From Diphasiastrum complanatum (taxonomy: Eukaryota; Streptophyta; Lycopodiopsida; Lycopodiales; Lycopodiaceae), in contig CM055094.1 in assembly GCA_029204225.1 (NCBI GenBank), forward strand, positions 8,475,234-8,539,233: a stretch of 64,000 bases of DNA. The letters run 5' to 3'. Made by a program: the position numbers and the translations under genes. This document shows positions 1 to 10,719 of the stretch, one piece after another. The notes under the pieces were generated by a model, which searched no databases, had not been told where the DNA came from, and worked only from the letters and a program-made list of their open reading frames with translations. How positions within the stretch are numbered: the stretch's first letter is position 1; every line of letters starts with the position of its first letter.

Positions 1-1
1 A

Positions 2-409
2 TCAAGCAACTTTTAAGTTCTTTGTAAGTTTTGGAATAAAAAGAACATTAGAAAGTGCAAGAACTTTTGAAGAAGCAAGTTTCAATGGAATGTTGCCAAT
101 TCCTTCTATTGGACACTCATGATCATTAGCTGTGTAAATAGATCTCTTGAGTCCTTTGAAAGGTAAGATTGAATCAAATGACTCCTTTGAACAACACATA
201 TGTGAAGAGGCTCCACTATCTATGTACCAAGCTCCATCTTTCTTGAAAGGTGATGAAGAAAAAATGGACACCATAAGTGATCCTTCTCCATCACTTGCAA
301 CAGAATCTTCTTGAATCTCTTTGGAGAGATTAGCTTGCTTGAGTTGGTTTTTCTTCTTAAATAAATTAGAGACATAGTGCCCCTTTTTGCCACAGAAGAA
401 GCACTTCAC
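2..409 (-). pseudogene. copia gag zinc knuckle and protease start (element 1)
   Basis: Encodes the nucleocapsid knuckle CFFCGKKGHYVSN (the final Cys of the CX2CX4HX4C motif is replaced, reading NLF where the sister copy has NCF) and, 60 residues on, the retropepsin active site WYIDSGASSHMC. The protease flap region follows (IYTANDHECPIEGIG). The reading frame is open to the left edge apart from a local change after LTKNLK, so the rest of pol lies outside this window. The damaged knuckle would be expected to impair RNA packaging. Confidence 0.85.
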
Positions 410-1089
410 TTTCTTCTTTTTGGTTTTTGAGTTAGAGGGATGAGATGTATCATCCTCTTCACCATCTTGATCTCGATCTTTGGCTTTGTCTTTGTTGTAT
501 GCTTGAGAGAATTGGTTCTTCCTCCTTCCTTTCTGCTTGCCTTTGACAAAGAGGGCTTTGTCACTTCAAGTTTGTTCATCTTGGAGAGTTTATAGCTTTG
601 TCTAGATTCTTCAGAAATAAGAATTCCTTGGAGAGTTTCTAGATTAGGTAACTCCTCCTTAATAGCAAAAGACTGAACAAGATTATCATAGTCATCTCTC
701 AAGCCATTCAGTGTGACTTGAACTAGCTCAACTTGGTTAATGATAACACAAACACAGGAAAGCTCTCTATGTAAATCTTTAACTCTCAGAACATAGTTAG
801 ATGCACTCTCTTCACTTCTTTGGAAACTTTGGAAAATCTGATATCTAAGAGTGAGTATTCTAGAAGTGTTCTTTGCTTCATAGATGGTCTTTAGTGCATC
901 CCAAGCTTCTTTGGCTGTAGTGCAAGATCCTATCTCTCTCAAAATTTCACTAGATACATTCATCTTAATGAAATGTAGAGCCATTCTAGCTCTCTTCTTA
1001 TATTTAGGAATTTCAACCTGTGCTTGAGGCTCCTCCTCAACACCAAGCACAATATCCATAACATCCTGGAGAATCAAAACAGACTCCAT
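406..1089 (-). pseudogene. copia gag N-terminal domain (element 1)
   Basis: Retrotransposon gag of the UBN2/Retrotran_gag_2 type: helical capsid-like region with the motif YQIFQSFQRSEESASNYVLR, which normally forms the virus-like particle. The start ATG at 1089 follows the leader. After about residue 165 the frame is wrong. Compared with the sister copy, about 10 nt are missing next to the codons for NKLE, so the basic, Ser-rich linker continues in another frame that leads into the zinc knuckle near 400. The first ~165 residues are good coding sequence; the tail up to the stop is out of frame. Confidence 0.85.
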
Positions 1090-1920
1090 TCTTAACTTCC
1101 AAGTTGAGTAATTAGAAGTGTTTAGTCTTTCACTGGCTTCTAGAAGTATCCTCCCTGAGATGCCATTATAATGAAGACTTCTTAGTTATTGGATTGAAAT
1201 ATGTTTGAGCTTGTTCCTATCAGACTTAGAGTTGCTGCTCTCTTTCACTATAGGTATTTTCAAGGTTGAACTACCTTCCTATGTGAAACACTTGCAACTA
1301 TATATGAGATGAATCTCAAATATTCAACAAGACAAGTTATATAGATCAGACACAAAAAGTGGTTTGTGACACTTTGGCTTGTTTGAATCCAACTTTTGGC
1401 ACGTGTGAAATGCTTCAAAAGAAAACACTATTGACACTCAGAAGGCTCAAAGGGTGTTCAAATACTTCAAACTCAGTCTTGATCTACAGTTTCTTGTGTT
1501 GGATGCTCAAAACAATGAATTCAGAACAAAGTATAATTGAATCAAATCAATATGCTGTCACTAGGATTTTGGACCTATCCCAATCCTCTTTAAGAGCTTA
1601 TAACTCTTGCTAGACACATCAGATTGATTTGGTTTCAATTTTTATGGAAAGTACAAATCAAATGCTTTCCATCAAGCTATAACATTGCTATCTTTGGATC
1701 TATAAGTAAGGAGGACAAAGGGACTGAAAAACTCTGATTTTCACATGTGCGGAATTCCAGAATCCGTACTTCCTCAATTTAGGTCTATAAATTCAGTTCA
1801 AGTCCGATTTGATCCAAATACACTTCAGAGAAAGATAAGAAAAAGTGCAAAACTGTTTTTTTGCTCGCTTTAGCTCTCAGCTTCTTGTACAATCAGAGTT
1901 GTTAGCATGCAAAGATTAAT
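1090..1920 (-). other. copia element 1 untranslated leader
   Basis: About 830 bp between primer site and gag start. No coding similarity seen on either strand; short ORFs here are chance. Confidence 0.6.
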
Positions 1921-1935
1921 GTGGCTCTGATACCA
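1921..1935 (-). promoter_or_regulatory. primer binding site (tRNA-iMet)
   Basis: Minus-strand TGGTATCAGAGCCAC directly follows the LTR end (...TTGTCA). It is complementary to the 3' end of plant initiator-Met tRNA, the usual minus-strand primer of copia elements. Confidence 0.9.
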
Positions 1936-2565
1936 TGACAAAATTTCCAGAATTCACACGTGTGGGGAATGTCCACAAGAGTGACTGATCTTAATTAAGC
2001 TTTGTGATTGGCACTATAACCTGATTCTAGATTGATCAACAAAATCTAGTTCAGAAGAAATGGCTAATCCACAATCTAGCATGCTAATCAACAGAATATA
2101 ATAGCAATGATCAAAGAATGAAAAAAATACAAGATCTCATGTATGAGCATTAGCCTCAACACGAGTTAGAGAGAGAACGAGCTAGAGAGATAACAAGCAA
2201 TATTTGTTTAGATCCAAAATGACATGAGATAGCTACAAAACTTTGGTTCTTCATTATCAATTGTGTGGAGAGCTACACATATTTATGGAGATTGAGGTAG
2301 CTCAAGGTAGAACCATATCTATCCATTCCAAAATGACATCTAAAGTGACATCTAGAGTCTATGTGACATTTGTCACTTGTCATGCATGAAAATCTACCAA
2401 CTTTTTACAAGTTTACTAGTTCTAACTAGAAATGTCCAAATCATCATGCATGTGTCCAATAGACTTTGTGCATGCCTTGCACGTCACTATGGATCACTTA
2501 CAATTAATGCATGTGAGTTGCCACGAGTTTCTACAAGCATAATCATGCTAATTCTATGTCTACTT
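1936..2565 (-). repeat. LTR of copia element 1 (5' LTR, upstream end truncated)
   Basis: Same sequence, inverted, as the 3' LTR at 42026-42800, including the palindromic G-box CACACGTGTG near the terminal TTTTGTCA. About 630 bp remain of a 775-bp LTR. The outer end is lost where the gypsy block begins. Confidence 0.85.
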
Positions 2566-2568
2566 GAA

Positions 2569-3045
2569 AAATTGCTCGCTGGGTTCTGCTGCTACAAGAA
2601 TTCACTTATCAAGTTGAACTTCGTCAAGAAAAATATCATACTAGCGCTGATTACCTTTCACGACTCAACATAGGAAAAATTGAAGAACAAATTAATGACG
2701 ACTTTTCCGATGAAAATTTGTTCTTTGTTATCATCCTCAAACTCATTATATTTTGATATTATTATTTATCTCAAAGATCAGATTTATCCGGAAGGATATG
2801 ACTTGGAGAAAAAGACGGTATTTTAATACAAACTTGTACCATATACTATTATTAACAATGTTATGTACAAGGTTGGTGCAGATCATCATTTAAGAAGTTG
2901 TCTTGAAGCCGAAGATATTCCAAAGGTCATTCGAGCCTTACATTCGGAAGATGTTGGAGGTCATTTTGCTATGAAGAACATTGTTAATAAGATATTGACC
3001 GCCAAATATTGGTGGCCTACAATGTTTAAGGATGTCCCAAATTAC
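2569..3045 (+). pseudogene. Ty3/gypsy RNase H end and integrase HHCC fragment
   Basis: The first ~160 bp encode the end of a Ty3 RNase H domain (ARWVLLLQEFTYQVEL, ADYLSRL). After a stop and a spacer, an integrase N-terminal zinc-binding segment follows from 2863, with the motif HSEDVGGHFAMKNIVNKI and YWWPTMFKDVPNY. In intact gypsy integrases two Cys of the HHCC motif should follow at once; here the similarity stops abruptly at 3045, where a CACTACTACAAAACG sequence begins. The reverse transcriptase part is missing in this copy but present upstream of copy 2. Confidence 0.8.
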
Positions 3046-3102
3046 CACTACTACAAAACGTGTTCACTCTGACATGTGCTTGCGACGGATTTCTAGAAAT
3101 CC
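3046..3102 (+). mobile_element. possible CACTA-type transposon terminus inside integrase
   Basis: CACTACTACAAAACG starts exactly where integrase similarity breaks and resembles plant En/Spm (CACTA) terminal repeats. A perfect 16-bp palindrome GGATTTCTAGAAATCC lies at 3087-3102, and variants of GGATGTCAGATTC occur in both orientations out to about 3440, as subterminal repeats do. No matching inverted end was found before 4203, so at most one end remains. Confidence 0.4.
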
Positions 3103-3480
3103 CATTAAATATCAGAATACAACATGTCGCTTTCTGACACCTCTGTCGAACCCCCATAAAAAAAAACTCTGGCTGCCTCTGGTAGCTGGCGGGAATAGAG
3201 TTTTAAATTGGATGTTGGAATTTGACATGTAAAATATGTAATGAATTTCGACATGCGGCGTGGGTGCCATGTGGCAAACGATCTTTGAGTTGGCATCCTG
3301 GTTGGATGTCAGATTCAACAAATTTTTAAATGTGTTGGATTCTGACATCCAGATCCGCAATCTGTGTTGATGCTTGGATGTTTTGGATTCTAGAAATTAT
3401 GTTGGAATCCGATAGATTCTAAGGATGTCAGATTCCGACACTGTGTTCGTATTGCTTTCCGTGACCTCCATTTTTACGCT
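3103..3480. other. non-coding tail of composite block
   Basis: AT-rich sequence with repeated GATGTCAGATTC and GTTGGATTCTGACATC pieces in opposite orientations. No coding potential seen. Confidence 0.4.
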
Positions 3481-3494
3481 ATCTTTTTAGAGAA

Positions 3495-3620
3495 CTCTTG
3501 GTGCTTGGAAGTGGAGGAGCTTGAGGAGCTTGGAGCTTGGAGAGCTTGGAGCTTGGGGATCTTGGAGCTTGGGGAGCTTTGAGAGTTTGGAGCTTGGAGC
3601 TTGGGGAGCCTGGAGATTCA
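3495..3620 (+). repeat. GGAGCTTGG-type minisatellite
   Basis: Degenerate tandem units of 10-16 bp built on GGAGCTTGGA/GGGGAGCTTGG. Also found twice in copy 2 of the block (45290-45420 and 45700-45820). Confidence 0.85.
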
Positions 3621-3667
3621 TATTTTGGAGGTTTTCATTTGCTAATTTAGTTGATTTTACACATTTT

Positions 3668-3755
3668 AGATAGATAAATAGATAGAAAGAGATAAATAGA
3701 TAGATAGATAGATAGATAGGGAGAGAGATAAATAGATAGATAGATGGAAAGAGAG
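3668..3755 (+). repeat. GATA/GAAA microsatellite
   Basis: Interrupted (GATA)n with GAGA and AAATA variants, repeated in the other copy of the block. Confidence 0.85.
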
Positions 3756-3917
3756 AGTGTGCGTGTGAAAAAAAATTGACACTTGATTTTTAAAGAGTGT
3801 GTGTGTGTGTGAGTTATTGAATTTGTGAGAGAGAAATTGAGAATGACAGAGAGAGAGAATGAAAAAATGAACTAAAGGTGGATGAGTTGATTTTGATTTT
3901 TGATCTCAATTTTTTGT

Positions 3918-4114
<197 letters not shown>

Positions 4115-4212
4115 TGATGTGTGTATAAGAGAATGAATGAATTGTTGATCAATTGATTTTATTTTTTGTTCTGAGAAAAGAGATAGAGATTGAAAGAGTT
4201 TTTTTAGGAACA

Positions 4213-5311
4213 ATAGTTAATTTGTATATAGGTCGTGCTAAATCCACAAAGAAGATAATAAAAATTTGATAGTAGTTCGCATGACCCATAAACACATAGA
4301 CTCCTCGAATTGTTGTTGGCGGTGGCAATTCCACAATAACTTTGATCTTAGAGTAATTGGTGGCAATACCATGTCTTGATATCACATGTCCAAGCACCAC
4401 TCCGTGAGAAACCCATATCTGGCATTTTTTTGGATTTAGAGAAATCTGATATTTGCGGCATCTTTCAAAGACTTTCTCCAATCGATCCAGGTGGTCTGTA
4501 TTTGTACTATGAACTCCCAAGTCGTCCAAGTAAATTTCAAGGAATTTTGTAGATAATCTTTAAAGGCAAATTGCAATACTCTTTGGAATGAACTTGGTGC
4601 ATTACAGAGTCCAAATGACATTACTTTGTAAGAATAGGTGCCCCATTCTGTTGCAAAAGCAATTTTGTGGCGATCGGCAGGTGCAATCTTAACCTGGTTG
4701 TAACCACTAAATCCATCCAGGAAACTATAAGCTTCCGCTCTAGCAAGGCGATCCAAAATGCTTTCAATAAAAGGTAATGTAAAGTGATCCTTCCGTGTCA
4801 CTTTATTCAATGCTTTGAGATTCACACAGATTCGCAATTTTTCATTTTTCTTAGGAACAATGACAACCAGTGAAATCCATTCGGTATGCTCGATCTCATA
4901 AATGAAATCGACATCAAGCAATCTCTGAAGTTCTTTCTTTATAATATCTGCCACATTAGGATTACAGCGATAGAACTTTGTAATTTTTGGTACAGCATCA
5001 GGTACTAAAGGTATGGTATGTTCAATGACTGATGTCAGAATACCCTTCACATCTTGATAAGTCCATGCAAAACAATCTTGATACTTAATAAGTAGCAAAC
5101 GGAGTGCTTGATACTGTTCAGGAGTAAGTTGTGATCCCACTTGTACAATCTTTTCTGGTTCTCCTGGTTTTGCAAGATTCATTGGCTGCGTCCTAGCTGG
5201 GCCATCATAAACCTCTTTAGATTTCGGCATGTGTTCTTCAGGTTCACCATGTGCTTTAGGTAACATGATAACCACATCATCCAGTGTATAACGTTTAAAA
5301 TGCTCTGACAT
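4213..5311 (-). pseudogene. gypsy reverse transcriptase (element A)
   Basis: RNA-dependent DNA polymerase domain. Visible motifs are VVIVPKKNEKLRICVNLKALN (domain 2), FLDGFSGYNQVKIAP (catalytic Asp in LDGFSGYNQ), FATEWGTYSYKVMSFGLCNAPSSFQR, and, after a one-base frameshift near 4540, the catalytic box reading LDDLGVHS, then NPKKCQIWVSHGVVLGH and FMGHANYYQ. The sequence stops at ARPIYKLT, before RNase H. The upstream part of this ORF (SEHFKRYTLDDVVIMLP) is a linker typical of the same family, also recognisable in element B. Confidence 0.9.
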
Positions 5312-5365
5312 ATCATGCTGGACTACATTTGCTTGTTCTTTTTCGAAAGAACTTGTCTTGGATAT

Positions 5366-5872
5366 TCATTTAGTCTTCTTAGCAGGAATTGATCGTGGAG
5401 GTGATGACTTCCGGGATGATAACTCTTTCTTCTCAGGTGAAGACTTCCTAGACGATGATGTCTTGCTGGAGATTTGACTTGAAGAATCATTCTTGACTTT
5501 TCCTTTGTCTTTATCCGATAAAGGTGGCACTTCCTTTAAATCAATTTTTTGAGAGGGATTTTCCCATTTCAGGACCGTATTATAATGTTGCTTTGCTTGT
5601 TTCTTCGTCATCGAACCTATCATCCTGTCTCGTTTCAATATAACTGCTTTGGGCGATTTGATTGTTGGTTCATCAAGAAGATTACGCACTCCAAATTTGG
5701 TCGGATCCATATGATGTAGAATCTGTTCATCCGTAAGTTCTACATTGCCATCATAAGTTAAGGCATGGCTCATTGGTATGAGATCATCCTCAATTGGATC
5801 TGGTATAGGTTCCATTGATATCCAGGCTACATGTCGTAGGATCAATTTTAACTGCATGTTCACGATTTTCAA
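5366..5872 (-). pseudogene. gypsy pol linker between protease and RT (element A)
   Basis: Acidic then Ser/Lys-rich linker (LTDEQILHHMDPTKFGVRN; SSRKSSPEKKELSSRKSSPP). It overlaps the protease frame, so one base change separates them. No enzymatic motif. The Ser-Lys tail probably links protease to RT in the polyprotein. A corresponding degraded stretch is present in element B near 47650-48050. Confidence 0.6.
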
Positions 5873-6164
5873 AAGTGATTTTGCCGGTACCCCAGTTATG
5901 AATTACTTGCGCAACTCGTAACCATGGACGTCCTAAGAGAACTCGGTAGACATTTGGTGCCTCTGGTAAGTCCATCACGACGAAAGTAATGACGAATTGT
6001 ACTCCTGCAATCCTGACAGATATATCTTCCACCATTCCTCGTGGACGAACCGTCGTTTGATCAGCTAACTTAATAGCAAAAGTAGCAGGCTTAATCTTTG
6101 TAAGGCCCCATTTTGTACATAGCTTTGTAGAAATCAGGTTAACTCCTGAACCGCCGTCTATCAC
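5790..6164 (-). pseudogene. gypsy aspartic protease (element A)
   Basis: Retropepsin-like domain: active-site region AVIDGGSGVNLISTKLC (D-G-G-S in place of the usual D-T/S-G), followed by LADQTTVRPRG (flap side) and the C-terminal VYRVLLGRPWL, the ILGRPWL motif common in plant gypsy proteases. It would process the gag-pol polyprotein. The same D-G-G form occurs in element B, so it is a family trait and not a mutation of this copy. Confidence 0.85.
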
Positions 6165-7222
6165 GGCTGCTTCTTTAGAAAATTGTCTATGTTGTATTGG
6201 CAGAGTGATATTCTTTTGTTCACTTTCCCAAGCTGCTCCAGCATGTAGTACATCGTTAGATTCTTCAAATCCAGCACAAAAGAGCGGCTCCTAATGGTCC
6301 TCTGATTTTCTTGAGCTAACGTTTGCGCTAAGACTTCTTTTACTTTTGGCACCAACTTTAGGAGCTCTCCCAATGAAAAATTGATCTTGCTAGACAAAAT
6401 ATTCATGAGTAATTCTGTATGCGGTGCTTCCGGTTTCGTCATCTTGAAGAGTTCTTCGTGATGATGTAATTGATCATTCATATCCGTACGTAAATTTCTT
6501 GAAGGTTGCAATGGTGAAGACTGAACTTTAGCTATTACTTTAGCAGCTTCAAGTTCCTCTTCTTCTTGTAGATGCTTAATCCACTGTCTCATATCCTGAT
6601 ATCTTCGTTTTTCTGCATTAAGATTTGGATAAACTTCTGATGCTATTGGTGTATCGTTCAATGGTATAGAATCAGCAGGTACTGAATCCAGTACTGGTTC
6701 TTTTTGCTTTTGTGCTCTGGTGACCACCATCAAGGGTGCACTTGGTTTATTATGAGCTACCGATCCCTGCTTGATTGTTATCAAATTTACAGGTGCTATA
6801 GCTGGTGGTGGCTTCGGTCTTGCTGGACAGTCTTTATAGCAATGCCCATATCCACAGTCATGACAGAATGGTACAAATTTTTCTTTATTTGGGCATTCTG
6901 CAACTCTGCGATTTTCTCCACATGCAAAGCATCCAAGTGGTGCACTGGCCCAATTTCTCGAGGTTTGTTGTTGAGCGGCAACATAAATGGCATACCGTTC
7001 TGAAGATCCACCTTCTTGATCATTACCATAGCTCCATTGCTCAACACTTCCATCAAATTGGCAGGAGGAGCGGAGTGCTTTGGTGGGGCAGGCAAGGCTA
7101 GATGCTCCGGGTATCCAAGAGTAGATTGTCATAGTCTTGCTGCTGGATCGCCTCCATACTGTGGATTTTGATATCCCATCTGGGCATACCGTTGCTGAAT
7201 CATCCAAGGGTTGAAGTTGCAA
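6161..7222 (-). pseudogene. gypsy gag C-terminal part, zinc knuckles 3 and 4 (element A)
   Basis: Contains CFACGENRRVAEC (His replaced by Arg) and CHDCGYGHCYKDC (CX2CX3HX4C), then a linker with MVVTRAQKQKEP, VYPNLNAEKRRYQDMRQWIK and an FSLGELLKLVPKVKEVLAQ helix shared with element B. The first ~90 residues of this frame are not gag-like; the true coding frame there is the overlapping one at 7095-6796, so a frameshift lies near 6900-6960. Confidence 0.75.
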
Positions 7223-7500
7223 AAGGCAGTATCATGGTCAGCTGAACTACACAGATGGCAAACACTGATTTCCATTCGTTTTTTCAATTGAGGACACTCG
7301 TTCACTGTGTGATTTCCTGTACAAATAGAACACCAGACATTTTCCCTGGTAGAAAAAGTCTTTGCAAACTTCTCAGGTTCCTTGTTTGCTTCTCCGTGGA
7401 AATTTTCCGATGCTTTGATCTTCTCATCAAATTGCAACTGCAACTTTTCCATCTGTTTCTGCTGGGTCCTCCCAAGTTTCTCGAACTCATTGAGCATCAT
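7129..7500 (-). pseudogene. gypsy gag, zinc knuckles 1 and 2 (element A)
   Basis: Charged helical segment (GRTQQKQMEKLQLQFDEKI) then CSICTGNHTVNEC (CX2CX3HX4C) and CHLCSSADHDTAFC (canonical CX2CX4HX4C), then MIQQRYAQMGYQNPQYGG. Two knuckles are normal for nucleocapsid; with the pair downstream the family has four, in alternating spacing. Confidence 0.8.
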
Positions 7501-8152
7501 TTCTGCAGTAGCATTGGCATTCGTTGATGCAATAGTGTGGATGTCGTAGTAGTCTGCCCTGCTGTATAAGGCAACATACTGACATTCGGCTCATCATCTG
7601 AATCTTCATCTTCCTCCCGAATTGCATCGTCCATCGCATTTTGCAAAAGTGCGTACTCATTATGGCGTTTCAGTTCACGTCTGATCCGTTTAGGTAGACC
7701 TGACAACAACCACATAATCATGGCATTTTCATTAATCAGCTCAGGCTCACATTCAGATCTAAGACGTTTCACCCTTTCGATGTAATCTCGAACCATTTCT
7801 CGCTTTCCCATTTTAATTTTACTTAAAAGTAGGAAAGGGTCTTTCATAAACTTCCGTGGTCTGAACCATGTGATAAGGGCTCGTTTAACAACCTCCCAAT
7901 CTGTACGTTCAGTTTCATCTTGGTTATAGTACCAATCTTGTGTTGCACCTGTTAAGGCCATAGGAGACAGCTTAAGTTTATCTTGAAGATAAATCTCACC
8001 ATAGACCTCACAGATTCAGCATAGATCTGAAGAAATCGAATTGGATCTGCTAATCCATTATATTTGGGTAGATCCAATCGGGGTGCTCTTCTAACAATAA
8101 TTGGATTGACCTCCTGTGGAGCACCTCCAGGAGCAGCTCCAGGGGCAGCCAT
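7497..8152 (-). pseudogene. gypsy gag capsid domain (element A)
   Basis: Starts at ATG 8152 (MAAPGAAPGGAPQEVNPI). A PKYNGLADPIRFLQIYAE segment and, after a frameshift near 8010, the Retrotrans_gag core MALTGATQDWYYN, WFRPRKFMKDPFLLLSKIKM, VRDYIERVKRLRSECEPELI and MIMWLLSGLPKRIRRELKRH follow. This is the capsid protein that assembles the particle. The acidic EEDEDSDDEP leads into the nucleocapsid region. Confidence 0.88.
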
Positions 8153-8154
8153 TT

Positions 8155-9354
8155 AGATCAAATTGATAATGTGATTGGATATAGATTTTTTCAAAAACTA
8201 TCTCAGATTAGATTTGCTAGCTCTATTCCACTTTTTAAGAATCTGATTCTATATGATGAAAAGCTACCCAAAATTCGAACAATCAATACTTCTCAAAAAT
8301 GATAAATCTCTCAGAGTCCAATTCAGAATATATCAGATCTGATCCAAATTTTGACAGAAACTTGATCTGGAAAATCAAAAACTAAAAATAGGACTGGCAA
8401 AGGTTATATAGGCGAAGGTTACCTCGACGAAGGTTCAACAGTGCTATCTTGGGATAAAAACTCTCTGAACACTTTTCTGGCAATTTCTTGGAAAATAGCC
8501 TTTGCCGATTTCTCAGATGGAAGATCTGACATAGATAAAACTATGGACAACCGGACGAAGGTTTCTGACACAAGAAAATACAATTTTTGTGATCTAGCGA
8601 GGGTAAAAATCAAGATTCTTTGTGATCTGATCAAAATAAATCTTCGTCGAACTCAAAAATAGTATTTTTATATAAATAGAATGTTCTAGAAACTCGGCGA
8701 AGGTTCTGGTGAAGGATCAAGAGTAATACTGGTAATTTTGCAAAAAAAGTGACTTTTTTGGCAAAAATATGACAATATGACAACTGATCCTCTGAAAACC
8801 TTTCTATTTTTGATATTATTCTTCGCCAATCTGGCAGTAGATAGATTTGAATCACATCTAAGCACAATGAATTGGGCGAAGGTTTTTTTTTTTGTATTTT
8901 TCAGGATTTTGATAATTTTTGGTGTTTTTTGGTGGTCTTTCTGATGTTTCTAAAAATCTGCTGGGAATTAATCTTTGCCCTTCAAAATATAGGTTTTTTA
9001 AACAAAACCAAAGGTCTCTAAACTCGGTGAAGGTTTCCTGAAAGAGGGTAAAAAGTTCTGGGCTCTGATGATGCTTCTTGTCTCTTTTTGACCAAATTTG
9101 ACAGATTTGACTGATTTTTGTTATTTTCTCTGATATCTCAGATCCAAAAGGATCTTAAGATTAGTGATTTGAATAGCTTTTCCTATTTAATAATCAGATT
9201 AGATTTCAAACAAGCAAATCCACTCAAAATCTAGCAAAATCAATCCCAAACTATCCCTACAATGCAGTTTTAACACTATTCATGCCACGACAAAATGTCT
9301 AATGCAAGCTAACCATCAGCCAAACATGCTGCAAACTGAAAAATTGGCATAGCT
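8155..9354 (-). other. gypsy element A leader
   Basis: About 1.2 kb between primer site and gag ATG, AT-rich, with several GGCGAAGGTT-like short repeats (for example near 8410, 8690, 8875, 9025). No coding signal seen. Confidence 0.55.
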
Positions 9355-9371
9355 CCCCGGCAACGGCGCCA
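9355..9371 (-). promoter_or_regulatory. primer binding site (tRNA-Asp)
   Basis: Minus strand TGGCGCCGTTGCCGGGG, complementary to the 3' end of plant tRNA-Asp, four bases from the LTR end. Confidence 0.92.
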
Positions 9372-9375
9372 GAAT

Positions 9376-10130
9376 TGTAGTGGGTTCTCTTTCCTTGCCT
9401 AACCTAAATCCAAGATCTAGTCAATCTAGCATCAAAGAGACAAAGTTAGTTCTCACGCGGAGGTTCGTTCCCATGAGAGCGATAGTATAGTTCAGATTTC
9501 AACATGAAAGGAGGATCTAACACTAACATCCATTAACACAGCATTAACACTACATCCATTAACCCTACTTCCATTAACCCTAAATCCACAACAATGATAG
9601 AAACTTACTCTTCTCTCTCTCCCTTTCTCTCTCACAAAAAGCATAAGAAATAGCAATCCCAATAATGATCAGATCCAACAATTAGCAAAATCCAAAGAAA
9701 GCATGAGAAATGGAGAAAAAGAGAGGAAAAGCAAGGACATTTATCAATCCATTTCTAAAGAGAACCAATCTGCTTTATTGAAATGAGGAAATGAACATGA
9801 GGAACAGCTCAAGTTGGTCCTTCTTTATAGTAGAGAGGAGGACCCTGGCCTCTGAATCCTATTGGTCCAGTCTTGCCTCTCTTTTTATTCAAATTTAAAA
9901 AAGTGTGGGAAGCATCAAAATTGGAGGGAAACCCAACTTTATTCACTAACTTGACATTTAGGCCCTGCGACATTAAAAGTCCCGCAAAAAGGCCTAAAGT
10001 CCTTTTATTAACATTCTAATTAATCAAATAACTATGTGATCATCGGGTTGGACTTACACACACAGGGTGCCAAATCCCTCACTTATTAACTAGGGTTAGG
10101 GTTGCCTTGGGATCCGCAAACCCTCCAACA
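9376..10130 (-). repeat. LTR of gypsy element A (755 bp)
   Basis: On the minus strand it begins TGTTGGAGGG and ends CTACA. Matches the LTR of element B (49223-49969) along its length. It includes a CT/GA-rich tract (about 9610-9640) that resembles the seed of the GA microsatellites, and telomere-like CCCTAA words. Confidence 0.9.
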
Positions 10131-10719
10131 AGCTCAGATGCATCACAAGAAGAGTATAGTTGTGTACATGTCCTTGCCAATATTGTCACAATTTGCTTGA
10201 AAAGTATTTGGAGAGCATTGAGGGTGAACATTGTGTATGGCCCTAAGAAGAAGTCAACAATCAATGTTTTTAAAAATATATCGATTACAACTCGATAGAT
10301 TCTAAAGTGATTGGCGGGCACTCAAAAGATAATGATCTCAAGTATTCAGTATTAAAAAACATTGATCATAGTTTGATATCCCTTGAGGGAGTCACAATGT
10401 CTCAAGGGATTTCAATAAATTTGCCTTTTAATTGTGCATACAGTCTACCCTTCCTTATTGTTAACCTACTTTAAATGTTACATAAAGTTTACTCACTATT
10501 TTGCAACAGACAGATGTTATGTGTTATGCTTTAGATACTCCCTTCATTAAATTGCTTTGGATAAATGTTATTGCCATAAGGATGGTGTACATTTATTTAT
10601 ACATAATTATATCCATTCACATGTTTTCAAATGAGACGCCCTAAATCTAGGCCTTGCCCCCTAGCCAAGTCAAGCCCTTGGAGACTATATGAGGGCACAA
10701 TTCTCTTCGAATGACCTCC
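10131..10719. other. spacer, no gene recognised
   Basis: AT-rich sequence between LTR A and nested element E. Short ORFs on both strands around 10107-10321 have no recognisable similarity. Confidence 0.4.

Larger units (their letters stand above)
1..2565 (-). mobile_element. Ty1/copia element 1, 5' part (LTR, primer site, gag, protease start)
   Basis: Reading on the minus strand, the order is a partial LTR (2565 to 1936), a primer site matching tRNA-iMet (1935-1921), a leader of about 830 bp, gag from 1089, then a zinc knuckle and the start of an aspartic protease, running off the left edge. The LTR and coding parts match the plus-strand copia element at 38.4-42.8 kb, so both belong to one family. 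The upstream LTR edge is cut at about 2565, where a gypsy fragment begins without a clean LTR terminus. A frameshift in gag shows it is not functional as it stands. Confidence 0.9.
4204..10130 (-). mobile_element. Ty3/gypsy element A, truncated (one LTR)
   Basis: Minus-strand order: LTR (10130-9376), tRNA-Asp primer site (9371-9355), leader of about 1.2 kb, gag with four zinc-knuckle-like motifs, aspartic protease, reverse transcriptase. It ends abruptly at about 4204 within the region linking RT to RNase H, fused to the GA-repeat block. RNase H, integrase and the 3' LTR are absent. Several frameshifts make it non-functional. The tRNA-Asp primer site is known from the non-chromovirus Tat/Athila branch; I did not test that placement. 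Confidence 0.9.

Noticed and set aside
9540-10110. Telomere-like TTAGGG/CCCTAA words in the gypsy LTR
   Set aside because: Only two or three scattered words inside an LTR that is repeated at 49223-49969; not an interstitial telomere.
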